This document shows, one piece after another, positions 50,263 to 61,292 of a stretch of DNA of 64,000 nt (position 1 is the first letter of the stretch; each line of letters starts with the position of its first letter). Made by a program: the position numbers and the translations under genes. A model generated the notes under the pieces. It was given only the letters and a program-made list of their open reading frames with translations. It searched no databases and was not told the origin of the DNA. Origin of the DNA: Lysobacter sp. FW306-1B-D06B (GTDB lineage Bacteria; Pseudomonadota; Gammaproteobacteria; Xanthomonadales; Xanthomonadaceae); the NCBI RefSeq assembly GCF_038446665.1, contig NZ_CP151802.1, positions 3,844,001 to 3,908,000 of the forward strand. Reading direction: 5' to 3'.

Positions 50263-50574
50263 TCACTTCGTCGCGGGCTGCACCACGGTCCGGCAATCCA
50301 TGCGCAGCGTATCGTTGCTTCCGCGCCACGAATACGCACGGCATTCGCGCGCACCTTCCTTCGTGACCTTCACGGTGACGGCGTAGAACGACTGCAGCAT
50401 CTCCTGCATGGAGACGTTGCCGTCGCCGTTCCAGTCCATGTCCTTGCGGTCCATGCCGCGCGTGCCGGCCGCACCGGTGAAGTGCAGCCAGCCCACCACG
50501 ATCAGCAGCGTGACGAAGAAACCCAGCGTCGCAAGACGACGCGGCGTGAACGGTGCGCGCTTGATCGCAGCCAT
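50263..50574 (-). CDS. Small membrane protein with one EF-hand
   Basis: A 103-residue protein with one N-terminal helix (LATLGFFVTLLIVVGWLHF) and a single calcium loop DWNGDGNVSMQEM (Asp-x-Asn-x-Asp-Gly-x-Val-x3-Glu positions complete). Two Cys near the C-terminus (ECRAY, MDCRT) may form a disulfide in the periplasm. No known family. It lies three bases downstream of murA on the same strand. Confidence 0.72.
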   Translation of the reverse strand: MAAIKRAPFTPRRLATLGFFVTLLIVVGWLHFTGAAGTRGMDRKDMDWNGDGNVSMQEMLQSFYAVTVKVTKEGARECRAYSWRGSNDTLRMDCRTVVQPATK

Positions 50575-50577
50575 GGA

Positions 50578-52183
<1,606 letters not shown>

Positions 52184-52355
52184 GGGGGAAACAGCCTCGG
52201 GACGCGGAACTCGGGGGGGAAGATGGGGGCTTGATTCGTGCGCCGCGCGTCCTGCGCCCCGCACGCCGGTGGCGGGATCCGTCGTTGACGGGCTTTTGCC
52301 GGCCAGACCGCCTAAAATGGATGGATTAGCCTAACGGAAAGGCCCCCGGTCCGAA

Positions 52356-53399
52356 ATGGCACGCCCCATGGCAAGCATCCCCTTTACCTCGCCCGCCTCG
52401 CCCGTCCACGCCCAGGCATACGCCGACGACCCGGCCACCCTGGCCGCGAGCGGCCGCCGCGTCTTCGAGATCGAAGCACAGGCGCTCTCCGCCGTCGCCG
52501 CGCGCATCGACGGCGACTTCAGCGCGGCCTGCCGCCTGATCCTCGCCTCGCAGGGCCGCGTGGTCTGCACCGGCATGGGCAAGTCGGGCCATATCGCGCG
52601 CAAGATCGCCGCGACGCTGGCCTCCACCGGCACGCCCGCCTTCTACGTGCACCCGGGCGAAGCCGGCCACGGCGACCTGGGCATGATCACCGACGTCGAC
52701 ATCGTGCTCGCCCTGTCCTACTCCGGCGAGAGCGATGAAGTGCTCATGCTGCTGCCCGGCCTCAAGCGGCAGGGCAACAAGCTGATCGCGATGACGGGCC
52801 GGCCGAACTCCTCGCTGGCGCGCGAAGCCGACGTGCACCTGGACGTCAGCGTGCCCGCCGAAGCCTGCCCGCTCGCGCTGGCGCCGACGTCCAGCACCAC
52901 CGCTTCGCTGGCGATGGGCGACGCCCTCGCCGTCGCGCTGCTGGACGCGCGCGGCTTCACCGCCGACGACTTCGCCCGCTCGCACCCGGCCGGCGCGCTG
53001 GGCCGCCGGCTGCTGTTGCACATCGCCGACATCATGCATTCCGGCGACGACATTCCCCGCGTGACGGCCGACGCCAGCGTCAGCGAAGCGCTGGTGGAAA
53101 TGAGCCGCAAGCGTCTGGGCATGACCGCCGTGGTCGATGCGGACGATCGCTTGCTCGGCCTGTACACGGACGGCGATCTGCGCCGCACGCTCGACGACGA
53201 CCGCGTCGACCTGCGCGGCACGCGCATCGCCGAAGTGATGACCCGTTCGCCCAAGACCATCGGTTGCGATGCGATGGCGGTGGAAGCGGCGCAGTTGATG
53301 GAAGCGCACAAGATCAGCGGCCTGCTGGTCGTGGATGGAGAGGGACGCCTCGTCGGTGCCCTCAACATTCATGACCTGTTGCGCGCGCGGGTGGTTTAA
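52356..53399 (+). CDS. kdsD: D-arabinose-5-phosphate isomerase
   Basis: A 347-residue KpsF/GutQ protein. The SIS domain has VCTGMGKSGHIARKIAATLASTGTPAFYVHP (substrate site), LSYSGESDEVL and SHPAGALGRRL; two CBS domains follow (ADIMHSGDDIPRV and RIAEVMTRSPKTI). It converts ribulose-5-P to arabinose-5-P for KDO in lipopolysaccharide. The ATG at 52356 is used; one at 52368 is also possible. Partner kdsC lies 94 bp downstream across a repeat. Confidence 0.95.
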   Translation: MARPMASIPFTSPASPVHAQAYADDPATLAASGRRVFEIEAQALSAVAARIDGDFSAACRLILASQGRVVCTGMGKSGHIARKIAATLASTGTPAFYVHPGEAGHGDLGMITDVDIVLALSYSGESDEVLMLLPGLKRQGNKLIAMTGRPNSSLAREADVHLDVSVPAEACPLALAPTSSTTASLAMGDALAVALLDARGFTADDFARSHPAGALGRRLLLHIADIMHSGDDIPRVTADASVSEALVEMSRKRLGMTAVVDADDRLLGLYTDGDLRRTLDDDRVDLRGTRIAEVMTRSPKTIGCDAMAVEAAQLMEAHKISGLLVVDGEGRLVGALNIHDLLRARVV

Positions 53400-53403
53400 A
53401 GAC

Positions 53404-53493
53404 CGGGATTCGGACTGGGGATCGGGGATTCCAATCCCCCAGGAGATACCCGTTCTTGCGAATCCCGAATCCCGAATCTCGAATCCCAATCCC
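53404..53493. repeat. GGGATTC-type inverted repeat element between kdsD and kdsC
   Basis: Left arm 53404-53431 and right arm 53459-53493 (AATCCC-type units), the right arm ending at the base before the kdsC start codon. Confidence 0.9.
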
Positions 53494-54075
53494 ATGCCCT
53501 ACAGCCACCTCAACGACTATCCCGCCGATGTCCGCGAACGCGCCTCGCGCATCCGCCTGGCCTGCTTCGACGTGGACGGCACGCTGACCGACGGTCGCCT
53601 GTATTTCGATGGCGAGGGCAATGAACTCAAGGCGTTCCACGTCCACGACGGGCAAGGCCTCACGCTGCTGGGCAAGGTCGGCATCGCGGTGGCCTTCATC
53701 ACCGCGCGCGGCGGGCCGATCGCCAAGCGCCGTGGCGCGGACCTGGGCATCACCGAGGTCCATGTCGGCGTGAAGGACAAGCTCGCCTGCGTGCAGGAGA
53801 TCGCCACACGCATGGGCGTTGACATTTCCCAGGTCTCCTTCATGGGCGACGACCTGGCCGACCTGCGCGTGATGCTGCAGACCGGCTTCGCCGTCGCGCC
53901 GGCCGATGCGCACCGCTGGGTCGCCGAACGCGTGCACTGGCGCACCAGCGCGCGCGCCGGCCACGGCGCCGTGCGCGAATTCTGCGATCTGCTGCTGGCC
54001 GCGCAGGGGCATGCCGAGCCGCTGCTCGCCGATCTGCTGCGTGTCGAAGGCGTGCGCGTGGAAGGCAACGCATGA
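53494..54075 (+). CDS. kdsC: 3-deoxy-D-manno-octulosonate 8-phosphate phosphatase
   Basis: A 193-residue C0-type HAD phosphatase, third step of KDO synthesis. The nucleophile motif is CFDVDGTLTDG (Asp26, Asp28); AFITARGG is motif II; and VSFMGDDLADLRVM is motif IV. No cap domain, as in the tetrameric KdsC group. The ATG at 53494 is directly preceded by the repeat and lacks a Shine-Dalgarno, so translation may be weak or leaderless-like. It overlaps lptC by 4 bases. Confidence 0.94.
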   Translation: MPYSHLNDYPADVRERASRIRLACFDVDGTLTDGRLYFDGEGNELKAFHVHDGQGLTLLGKVGIAVAFITARGGPIAKRRGADLGITEVHVGVKDKLACVQEIATRMGVDISQVSFMGDDLADLRVMLQTGFAVAPADAHRWVAERVHWRTSARAGHGAVREFCDLLLAAQGHAEPLLADLLRVEGVRVEGNA

Positions 54076-54656
54076 ACTGGGGTCAGATGAACTGGCGCGC
54101 CGTGCTCACGGTCGTGCTCATGGTGGGTGCGCTGCTTAGCGGCTGGCTCATGTGGCAGCAGCGCGATCGCGGTGGCCCGACTGGCCCGGTCGGCAAGCGT
54201 CCGGACTACGTGCTGCACGACTTCCAGGTCAGCGTGCTAGACAAGGAAGGCCACGAGGCCTTCACGCTCAACGCGCCGCGCCTGGAACGCGACCCGGATG
54301 TGAGGACGATGCAGATCGCCACGCCGGTCTTCCACCTTCCGCCGAAGCAAGGCAGCCAGGCCTCGCCGTGGGACATCCGCTCGCAGACCGGCTGGGTCAG
54401 CGAGAAGGGCGACGAAGTGCGCCTGCGCGGCGGCGTCAAGGCCGAAAGCACCAACGCCGACGGCAAGCCGATCCGCGTGGTCACCGAGGAACTGAACGTT
54501 TTCCCCGACGCCCGGCGGGCCACGTCGTCCGCCCAGGTAACGCTCACGCAGCCGGGCCTTATACTGAACGGCCGTGGCCTCGAAGCCGACCTCGATGCCA
54601 AGCGCATCATCCTTCAGAACGACGTCAAGGCCCGATATGAACGTGCTGCTCCATAG
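54072..54656 (+). CDS. lptC: LPS export inner-membrane protein LptC
   Basis: A 194-residue protein with a single N-terminal helix (VLTVVLMVGALLSGWLMW) and a periplasmic beta-jellyroll: DFQVSVLDKEGHEAFTLNAPRLERD, PWDIRSQTGWVSEKGDEVRLRGGV. LptC takes LPS from the LptBFG transporter and passes it to LptA. The start at 54072 overlaps kdsC by 4 bases; an ATG at 54087 is an alternative. It overlaps lptA by 20 bases. Confidence 0.92.
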   Translation: MNWGQMNWRAVLTVVLMVGALLSGWLMWQQRDRGGPTGPVGKRPDYVLHDFQVSVLDKEGHEAFTLNAPRLERDPDVRTMQIATPVFHLPPKQGSQASPWDIRSQTGWVSEKGDEVRLRGGVKAESTNADGKPIRVVTEELNVFPDARRATSSAQVTLTQPGLILNGRGLEADLDAKRIILQNDVKARYERAAP

Positions 54657-55215
54657 CGAGTGTCTGGCGCATGCGCGCGCGATCCAGCGGCGCCGCGTTC
54701 GCGAAACGCCCATACACGTCCGGATGTTTCTCAGTCTCGCACTGGTGCTCGCCCTGACGCCGGCCCTGGCCCTGGCGCGCACGTCCGACCGGAACAAGCC
54801 GATGGACATCGATGCCGGCCACAGCGACTACTCGATGGACGACAGCCGCCCGACCACGCTCAGCGGCGGCGTGATCATCACGCAAGGCACGCTCGACATC
54901 CGCTCCAACCAGGCCGTGATCACCTCGCGCGACGGCGAGCCCGTGCGTGCGGTGCTGACCGGCGCGCCGGTGACGCTCAAGCAGGAACTGGACGACGGCA
55001 AGCAGATGGACGCGGTCGCCAAGAAAGTGGATTACGACCTCAAGAGCGAGATCGTCGTCTTCACCGGCGGCGTGAACATCCGCCAGCCTTCCGGCTCCAT
55101 CGCCGGCGAACGCGTGGTGTACAACATGAAGACCGGCCAGGTGCAGGGCGGCGGACAGGACGCGGGCCGCGTGAAGATCCGCATCATTCCCAAGAACACC
55201 CAGGGGGGCGGCTGA
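54637..55215 (+). CDS. lptA: LPS transport periplasmic protein LptA
   Basis: A 192-residue protein with the OstA-like fold: [84 protein letters not shown]. LptA forms the periplasmic bridge for LPS. The ATG at 54637 has AAGG upstream and would put 30 residues before the signal peptide; the ATG at 54724 ([18 protein letters not shown]) gives an ordinary signal peptide but lacks a ribosome site. Its stop overlaps lptB by one base. Confidence 0.88.
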   Translation: MNVLLHSECLAHARAIQRRRVRETPIHVRMFLSLALVLALTPALALARTSDRNKPMDIDAGHSDYSMDDSRPTTLSGGVIITQGTLDIRSNQAVITSRDGEPVRAVLTGAPVTLKQELDDGKQMDAVAKKVDYDLKSEIVVFTGGVNIRQPSGSIAGERVVYNMKTGQVQGGGQDAGRVKIRIIPKNTQGGG

Positions 55216-55934
55216 TGCTGGTCGCCCAGGGCCTGCGCAAGGCTTACCGTGCGCGCGAGGTGGTCAAGGACTTCGGACTGACCCTGGACGCCGGCGAGGT
55301 GGTCGGCCTGCTCGGCCCCAACGGTGCCGGCAAGACCACCTGCTTCTACATGATCGTGGGCCTGGTGCCGGCCGACGCCGGCCAGATCGTCCTGGACGGC
55401 AAGGACATCACCTCCGAGCCCATGTACGCACGCGCGAAGTACGGCGTGGGCTACCTGCCGCAGGAACCCTCGGTCTTCCGCAAGCTCTCCGTGGCGGACA
55501 ACATCCGCCTGGTGCTGGAGCTGCGCGAGGACCTGGACCGTCACGGCCGCGACCGCGAACTGGAAAGCCTGCTCGACGAACTGCAGGTCGGCCATGTCGC
55601 CGACCAGATCGGCGCGAGCCTGTCCGGCGGCGAGCGCCGTCGCGTGGAAATCGCACGCGCCCTGGCCGCGCGTCCGCGCCTGATGCTGCTCGACGAACCC
55701 TTCGCCGGCGTGGACCCGATTTCGGTCGGCGAGATCCAGCGGATCGTGCGCCACCTCAAGAATCGGGGAATCGGCGTGCTCATTACCGATCACAACGTCC
55801 GCGAAACCTTGGGCATTTGCGATCGGGCGTATATCCTCAACGAAGGCGGCGTTCTGGCGCAGGGTGCTCCGGATGCGTTGCTAGCGAACCCCGATGTACG
55901 CCGCGTGTACCTGGGCGAGACCTTCCGGCTGTAA
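55215..55934 (+). CDS. lptB: LPS export ATPase LptB
   Basis: A 239-residue ABC ATPase. Walker A GPNGAGKT at 34-41, Q-loop [17 protein letters not shown], signature LSGGERRR, Walker [14 protein letters not shown] and the H-loop [10 protein letters not shown]. It energises LPS extraction with LptFG, which are not in this window. The normal kdsC-lptC-lptA-lptB-rpoN order is kept. Confidence 0.97.
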   Translation: MLVAQGLRKAYRAREVVKDFGLTLDAGEVVGLLGPNGAGKTTCFYMIVGLVPADAGQIVLDGKDITSEPMYARAKYGVGYLPQEPSVFRKLSVADNIRLVLELREDLDRHGRDRELESLLDELQVGHVADQIGASLSGGERRRVEIARALAARPRLMLLDEPFAGVDPISVGEIQRIVRHLKNRGIGVLITDHNVRETLGICDRAYILNEGGVLAQGAPDALLANPDVRRVYLGETFRL

Positions 55935-56017
55935 GGATGTAGTCGAAGGGTGCGGAAATTCCGCACGTCCAGAGCGCAGCGGCCGTCGGTTCCCCCTGGT
56001 CGCGTTGGCCTTCGACA

Positions 56018-57433
56018 ATGAAACCGCGTCTTCAAGCCGCACTTGGACAACAGCTGGTGATGACACCGCAGTTGCGTCAGGCGATCCGCCTGCTGCAATT
56101 GTCTGCTGTGGAGCTTGAGGCTGAACTGGCCGCAGCGGTGGAGAGCAATCCACTGCTGGACTGGACCGAGACCGCGATCAGCGTCTCCAACGGCGAGTCC
56201 GGCGGCGAACAGCCCGGCAACGGCGCCGAAACCGAGCACCTGCCGCCGGAGGCCGAATGGACCACCGACGGCGAGCCCTGGTACGAACGCCTGGGCCCGT
56301 CCGACAACGAGGAAGAGACGCCCATCGCCGAGCAGGTCGCCGAGTCGGACACCCTGCACGATCACCTGCTGTGGCAGTTGCACCTGAGCCCGCTCTCCGC
56401 GCGCGATCGCTCGCTCGGCGTCGCCCTGATCGAATCCATCGATGACGACGGCTACCTGCGCGAGCCGCTGGAGTCCATCGCCGCCTCGCTGGCGGAGACG
56501 TTCGACTGCTCCGTGGAGGAGCTCACGACCGTGCTGCACCAGGTGCAGCAGTTCGATCCCGTCGGCGTGGGCGCGCGCTCGCTGGGCGAATGCCTGCGCC
56601 TCCAGCTTGCCCAGTTCACGCCCGAGACCCCGGGCAAGGCATTGGCCCATCAGCTGGCCAATGGCCCGTTGGAACGCCTGCCGCGCATCGGCGTGGCGGG
56701 CCTTGCGGCGGAACTCAAACTCGATCTGGGCGAGGCCGAAACGGCCGTGCAGCTGCTGCGTTCGCTCGATCCGCGCCCCGGCGCGCAGATCGGCGCGATC
56801 GCCAGCGACACCTACATCGCCCCGGACCTGGTGATCTGGCGCCAGCACGGGCTGTGGCGCGTCGCGCTCGCCGACGGCATGCGCCCGCGCATCTCCATCC
56901 ACCGCGGCTACGAGAACATGCTCCGCCACGCCAGCGGCACCGACGCCAGCTACCTGCGCGGCCACCTGCAGGAAGCGCGCTGGCTGCTCAAGAGCCTGGA
57001 AGCGCGGGGCGAAACCCTCATCAAGGTGGCGCGCTGCCTGATCAAGCAGCAGGCGGCGTTCCTGGAGTTCGGCGACAGCGCGCTGCGCCCGCTGACGCTG
57101 CGCGAGGTGGCGGCCGAAGTCGGCCTGCACGAATCCACCGTTTCACGCGCGATCGCCCGCAAATACGCGCGAACGCCGCGTGGAACCGTGCCGATGCGTG
57201 CGTTCTTCGCGTCGGGCATCGACACCGGCGCCGGCGGCGAGGCCTCCAGCACGGCGATCCAGGCCATGATCCGGCGCCTGATCGAGGCGGAGAACCCGCG
57301 CAAGCCGCTCTCCGACGCCCGCCTGGCCGAAACGCTCAAGGCCACGGGCGTGCCGGTTGCGCGCCGCACCGTCGCCAAGTACCGCGAGGCGATGAGCATC
57401 CCCTCCTCGCAGGACCGCGTAAGAATCGGTTAG
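56018..57433 (+). CDS. rpoN: RNA polymerase sigma-54 factor
   Basis: A 471-residue RpoN. Region I has LGQQLVMTPQLRQAIRLLQLS and VESNPLLDW; an acidic region II follows; the core-binding part is in the middle; a helix-turn-helix (LTLREVAAEVGLHESTVSRAIARKY) and the RpoN box ARRTVAKYRE at 448-457 bind the -24 element. It directs enhancer-dependent promoters. The start at 56018 gives MKPRLQAALG. It lies 83 bp after lptB. Confidence 0.97.
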   Translation: MKPRLQAALGQQLVMTPQLRQAIRLLQLSAVELEAELAAAVESNPLLDWTETAISVSNGESGGEQPGNGAETEHLPPEAEWTTDGEPWYERLGPSDNEEETPIAEQVAESDTLHDHLLWQLHLSPLSARDRSLGVALIESIDDDGYLREPLESIAASLAETFDCSVEELTTVLHQVQQFDPVGVGARSLGECLRLQLAQFTPETPGKALAHQLANGPLERLPRIGVAGLAAELKLDLGEAETAVQLLRSLDPRPGAQIGAIASDTYIAPDLVIWRQHGLWRVALADGMRPRISIHRGYENMLRHASGTDASYLRGHLQEARWLLKSLEARGETLIKVARCLIKQQAAFLEFGDSALRPLTLREVAAEVGLHESTVSRAIARKYARTPRGTVPMRAFFASGIDTGAGGEASSTAIQAMIRRLIEAENPRKPLSDARLAETLKATGVPVARRTVAKYREAMSIPSSQDRVRIG

Positions 57434-57586
57434 GAAAACGAAACACCTGCGTGAAGAAGTTGCGGACGAAACCTTGCCGGATCAATGCGTTCTGTCCGGA
57501 TCCTCCAAACTGCGGACGTTCGCCCCTTGCGCAACGCACCGGGCGTGCCATCCTGTCTTCCCGTCGCGACGTAAAGGAGGTCTCCG

Positions 57587-57913
57587 ATGCGTATCGAAAC
57601 CTACGGTCAGCAGATCGAGGTAACCCCCGCCCTGCGGGATTACGTGGAAAGCAAGCTCTCGCGACTGGAACGTCATTGTGAACAACCCTTCGACGTGCGC
57701 GCCCAGCTGAGCCTCGAGAAACCGAACCACCGGGCCAAGGCCACCGTCAACCTTGCAGGCCGCACGCTCGTGGCCGATGCCCAGGCGATCGACATGTACG
57801 CCGCGATCGACCTGCTCACCGACAAGCTCGACCGCCTGCTGCGCGAGCATCGCAGCAAGGTCGTCGATCACCATCGCGGCGAAAGCGCCGCACGCAGCGA
57901 CAGCTTCGGCTGA
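57587..57913 (+). CDS. hpf: Ribosome hibernation promoting factor (short type)
   Basis: A 108-residue HPF/YfiA-type protein: MRIETYGQQIEVTPALRDYVESKLSRLERH, LEKPNHRAKATVNLAGRTLVADAQAIDMYAAIDLLTDKLDRLLREHRSK. It binds idle 70S ribosomes at the mRNA/tRNA sites and helps form 100S dimers. Lacking the long HPF tail, it is the short form. A strong ribosome site (AAGGAGG) precedes the start. It sits between rpoN and ptsN as in most gammaproteobacteria. Confidence 0.95.
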   Translation: MRIETYGQQIEVTPALRDYVESKLSRLERHCEQPFDVRAQLSLEKPNHRAKATVNLAGRTLVADAQAIDMYAAIDLLTDKLDRLLREHRSKVVDHHRGESAARSDSFG

Positions 57914-57939
57914 CGCACGCCCCACCCCGCCACAACACC

Positions 57940-58440
57940 ATGCCGCTGCACGATCTATTGAACCGCGCGCGTGTCGCCATCCTCGATGGTCACGCGATAG
58001 AGGCGAGCGCGTCCGATGAGGACGGCAAGCCGCACGCGCGCGCGCTCGATGCGGCGGCATGGCTGTTGGCGGACGGCTTCGACAGCGCCGCCATCGCGCT
58101 CGCACTGCGCGAGCGCGAGGCGCGCGCCAGCACCGCATTCGGCTTCGGCGTGGCGATTCCGCATGCCCGCGTCGCCGATCTGGACGAATGCCGCGCGGCG
58201 TTCCTGCGGTTGGAGCATCCGGTTGATTTCGGTGCCGCCGATGACCGACCGGTCGACCTGATCCTCGCGCTGCTGGTGCCCGAGCACGACATCGACGGGC
58301 AACTGCGCCGCCTGGCCGAAATCGCCGAACGCTTCGCCGATGCCGACTACCGTGCGGCGCTGCGCGAGGCGCGCGATGCGGGCCAGCTCCGACGCACCCT
58401 GGCCGGCCCCGGCCCCGATTTCCTTCCCTGCGCCGCCTGA
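57940..58440 (+). CDS. ptsN: PTS IIA-like nitrogen regulatory protein
   Basis: A 166-residue EIIA-Ntr. The phosphorylation site is His75 in [12 protein letters not shown]; the [14 protein letters not shown] region is typical. It regulates potassium transport and stress responses by its phosphorylation state and protein contacts. It would receive phosphate from the HPr encoded at 61766 (or an NPr elsewhere). The next gene is hprK, 8 bp downstream. Confidence 0.93.
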   Translation: MPLHDLLNRARVAILDGHAIEASASDEDGKPHARALDAAAWLLADGFDSAAIALALREREARASTAFGFGVAIPHARVADLDECRAAFLRLEHPVDFGAADDRPVDLILALLVPEHDIDGQLRRLAEIAERFADADYRAALREARDAGQLRRTLAGPGPDFLPCAA

Positions 58441-58448
58441 GGACCTGG

Positions 58449-59399
58449 ATGAGCACCAGCATCAGCGCAGGGGAACTGTTCGAACAACAACGCGATCGTC
58501 TGGGCCTGCGCTGGCTGGCCGGACAGAAGGGCGACCGCCGCATCCTCGAATCGGTGAACACGGTCGCGCGCCGACCGTCGCTGGCCGGTTACCTCAACGC
58601 GATCTATCCCAACAAGGTGCAGATCCTGGGCACCGAGGAACTGGCGTGGCTCGACGCGCTGGAACCACGTCTGCGCTGGGAGACGATCGAGAAGATCATG
58701 CAGTTCCGCCCGCTGGCACTGGTCATCAGCAAGGACCAGACCTGCCCGGAGGATCTGCGCATCGCGGCCGAGGAAAGCTACACGCCGTTATGGGTCTCGC
58801 CGCGGCGCGGGCACGAGTTGCTCAACCACCTGCAATACCACCTCGCGCGCACGCTGGCCCCGCGCGTGACGTTGCACGGCGTCTTCATGGAGATCTACTC
58901 CATCGGCGTGCTCATCACCGGCGAATCCGGTTCGGGCAAGAGCGAACTCGCACTTGAGCTGGTGACGCGCGGCCACCGCCTGGTCGCCGACGACGCGCCG
59001 GAGTTCACCCAGATCGCGCCGGACGTGCTCGACGGCACCTGCCCGGAAATGTTGCAGGACCTGCTGGAAGTGCGCGGCCTGGGCGTGCTCAACATCCGCC
59101 AGATGTTTGGTGACACGGCGGTGAAGAACAACAAGTACCTGCGCCTGATCGTGCATCTGGCCAAGCCGATGACCGAGCCCAAGCCCATGGGCATGGAACG
59201 GCTCACCGGCGACAGCGGGATGCGTCGCGTGCTGGACCTGGACGTGCCGATGATCACCCTGCCCGTCATGCCCGGCCGCAACCTGGCCGTGCTGACCGAA
59301 GCGGCCACGCGCCTGCACAGCCTGCGCATGAAGGGGCTCGACCCGGCCGCGGCGTTCATCGCGCGTCACAGCAATTTCCTCGAACACGGCGACGCATAA
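58449..59399 (+). CDS. hprK: HPr kinase/phosphorylase
   Basis: A 316-residue HprK. An N-terminal DRTGG-like domain (1-130) is followed by the kinase core: His143 in [31 protein letters not shown] with P-loop 158-165, the VADDAPEF catalytic loop, and the [16 protein letters not shown] signature. It phosphorylates Ser46 of HPr and removes it with pyrophosphate formation. In Gram-negatives it links the regulatory PTS to the cell's energy state. Placed between ptsN and rapZ. Confidence 0.95.
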   Translation: MSTSISAGELFEQQRDRLGLRWLAGQKGDRRILESVNTVARRPSLAGYLNAIYPNKVQILGTEELAWLDALEPRLRWETIEKIMQFRPLALVISKDQTCPEDLRIAAEESYTPLWVSPRRGHELLNHLQYHLARTLAPRVTLHGVFMEIYSIGVLITGESGSGKSELALELVTRGHRLVADDAPEFTQIAPDVLDGTCPEMLQDLLEVRGLGVLNIRQMFGDTAVKNNKYLRLIVHLAKPMTEPKPMGMERLTGDSGMRRVLDLDVPMITLPVMPGRNLAVLTEAATRLHSLRMKGLDPAAAFIARHSNFLEHGDA

Positions 59400-59430
59400 G
59401 CCGCCCACGCCACCTTCCGCCCATCGCGCC

Positions 59431-60312
59431 ATGAGCGAACCGTCCAACTCCACTCTCGTCATCGTCAGCGGCATGTCCGGCTCCGGCAAGTCGGTGGCCC
59501 TGCGCACCTTCGAGGACCTGGGCTACTTCTGCGTCGACAACCTGCCGGCCGATCTGCTGCCGCAGTTCGTCGCCAGCGTGCAGCGCGCCGACGACGGCGT
59601 GCCGGCGAAGATGGCCGTGAGCATCGACGTGCGCAACCGCCACAGCGATCTGAGCAACATCCCCGAGTGGCTGTCGGCCGTGGGCGCGCTGGGCCTGGAC
59701 CCGCGCCTGGTGTTCTTCGACGCAGGCGATGAAACCCTGCTCAAGCGCTACGCCGACACGCGCCGCCGTCACCCGTTGAGCCACCTGGGCCTGTCGCTGG
59801 CCGATGCGATCTCGCTGGAACGCCAGGTGCTCAAGCCGCTGCGCTCCATCGCCGACGCCGTCGTCGACACCAGCAGCCTCAACGTGCATCAGCTGCGTCG
59901 GCAGGTGCTGACCGAGTTCGGCATCGGCGGCGACACCGGCATGTCGCTGCTGTTCGAATCCTTCGCCTACCGCCGCGGCGTGCCGGCCGACGCCGACTTC
60001 GTGTTCGACGCACGCGCGCTGCCGAACCCGCACTGGGATCCGGTGCTGCGCCCGCTCTCCGGACGCGACGCGGCGATCCGCGACTATCTGGGTTCGCAGG
60101 CCGACGTGAATCTGTTCTTCGAGCAGATCCGCCAGTTCCTCGATACCTGGCTGCCGCGCCTGCACGTGGACAGCACGCGCAGCTACGCGACCATCGCCTT
60201 CGGTTGCACGGGCGGTCGACATCGCTCGGTGTACCTGGCCGAACGCTTCGCCGAACACGCGCGTTCGCAGGGTTGGGATGAAGTTGCCGTGCATCATCGC
60301 GAACTGGACTGA
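59431..60312 (+). CDS. rapZ: RNase adapter / nucleotide-binding protein RapZ
   Basis: A 293-residue protein. Walker A GMSGSGKS at 14-21, [26 protein letters not shown]-like [22 protein letters not shown], and the C-terminal [17 protein letters not shown] fold. In E. coli it controls glucosamine-6-phosphate synthase through GlmZ sRNA and RNase E; whether such an sRNA exists here is unknown. Last gene of the rpoN-hpf-ptsN-hprK-rapZ run. Confidence 0.95.
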   Translation: MSEPSNSTLVIVSGMSGSGKSVALRTFEDLGYFCVDNLPADLLPQFVASVQRADDGVPAKMAVSIDVRNRHSDLSNIPEWLSAVGALGLDPRLVFFDAGDETLLKRYADTRRRHPLSHLGLSLADAISLERQVLKPLRSIADAVVDTSSLNVHQLRRQVLTEFGIGGDTGMSLLFESFAYRRGVPADADFVFDARALPNPHWDPVLRPLSGRDAAIRDYLGSQADVNLFFEQIRQFLDTWLPRLHVDSTRSYATIAFGCTGGRHRSVYLAERFAEHARSQGWDEVAVHHRELD

Positions 60313-60479
60313 GGCACCGCGCCTTCACGGTATCGCGACGCGCGCGGTGAACGCGTCCTGACTCGGCCGGCCATATCGCGCCGACTCACGAAATTTTTGC
60401 ACCACGCTTGCACACGCCTTGCGCCTGGACGGCTACGGTCGGGTTGCGCTGCCTCATGCGCCATCCGCAGGAGTGTGCA

Positions 60480-60791
60480 ATGCGAACGACTTCCACCCTG
60501 ATGCTCGCGCTGGCCGGTGTGCTCGCGGCGTCACCTGCCCTCGCGCAGAAGACCGAACGACCGACACCGACCCCGCCGCCCACCGGCAGCACCACCGACA
60601 CCACACCGCGCGCGCTCAGCTTCGCCGACCTCGACGTCAATGCCGATGGCAAGGTGAGCAAGGACGAAGCCGCCGCGGACGCACGCCTCACCAGTCACTT
60701 CGCCCAGGTCGATCGCGACGGCGACGGCCAGTTGTCGGCGACCGAGTTCGCCGCGGGCCACGCGAGTTCCGAATCCAGTCCGCCACGCTGA
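60480..60791 (+). CDS. Exported EF-hand protein
   Basis: A 103-residue protein with a signal peptide (LMLALAGVLAASPALA), a Thr/Pro spacer, and two calcium loops: DLDVNADGKVSKDE and DRDGDGQLSATEF, both with complete Asp-x-Asx-x-Asp-Gly-x-(V/L)-x3-Glu patterns. Probably a periplasmic calcium-binding protein; partner unknown. CAGGAG precedes the start. Small, with neutral neighbours. Confidence 0.83.
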   Translation: MRTTSTLMLALAGVLAASPALAQKTERPTPTPPPTGSTTDTTPRALSFADLDVNADGKVSKDEAAADARLTSHFAQVDRDGDGQLSATEFAAGHASSESSPPR

Positions 60792-60851
60792 TCCATCCGC
60801 GGCGACCACGACGGTTCGCGCACCTCACCCTTCCCTAGCAGAGGAGTCCCC

Positions 60852-61121
60852 ATGAACCACCACGGCATCCATCGACTCACCGCCGCGCTGGCGCTGGTCC
60901 TGATCACCTCGACGCTGGCCCTGGCCGGCTGCCAGAAGACGGAGACCGAAACGGTCGCACCGCCTCCGCCGGCCGACACCGCGCCGCCGCCGGAACCGAC
61001 CCCGCCTCCGCCGGAGACCACCATGCCCCCGACGGACACCACGACGCCGCCCACCACGCCGCCCCCGGCCGAAGGCGAGCAGCCCCCGCCGCAGGATCAA
61101 ACCACCCCGCCGCGTACGTGA
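60852..61121 (+). CDS. Proline/threonine-rich small lipoprotein
   Basis: An 89-residue lipoprotein: signal with lipobox LAGC, then a mature part that is almost entirely Pro, Thr, Glu and Asp. No domain. Such stalks can span the periplasm or sit at the surface. GCAGAGGAG upstream acts as a ribosome site. It shares direction with the EF-hand gene 60 bp upstream and is followed by a strong terminator. Confidence 0.75.
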   Translation: MNHHGIHRLTAALALVLITSTLALAGCQKTETETVAPPPPADTAPPPEPTPPPPETTMPPTDTTTPPTTPPPAEGEQPPPQDQTTPPRT

Positions 61122-61145
61122 TCCTCGCGCCCTGACCCACTCCCC

Positions 61146-61178
61146 GAAACGGCCCGCTCGAGCGGGCCGTTTCCTTTG
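61146..61178 (+). terminator. Perfect long-stem terminator
   Basis: GAAACGGCCCGCTC (61146-61159) pairs with GAGCGGGCCGTTTC (61160-61173), a 28-base perfect palindrome, followed by CTTT. Confidence 0.85.
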
Positions 61179-61292
61179 CGCAGCCGCATTCTGTGACCGC
61201 GCTCGGCCAACCGCACAGGCACGCGCACGACTCGCCTCCCGGGGCTCGATTTCTGCTTCCGGGCCGTCACCCGGACCTGTTAAGTTGGCGGC

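Noticed and set aside
52285..52318. kdsD promoter TTGACG...TAAAAT
   Set aside because: Spacer is 22 bases, too long for a normal sigma-70 promoter; no better -35 found.
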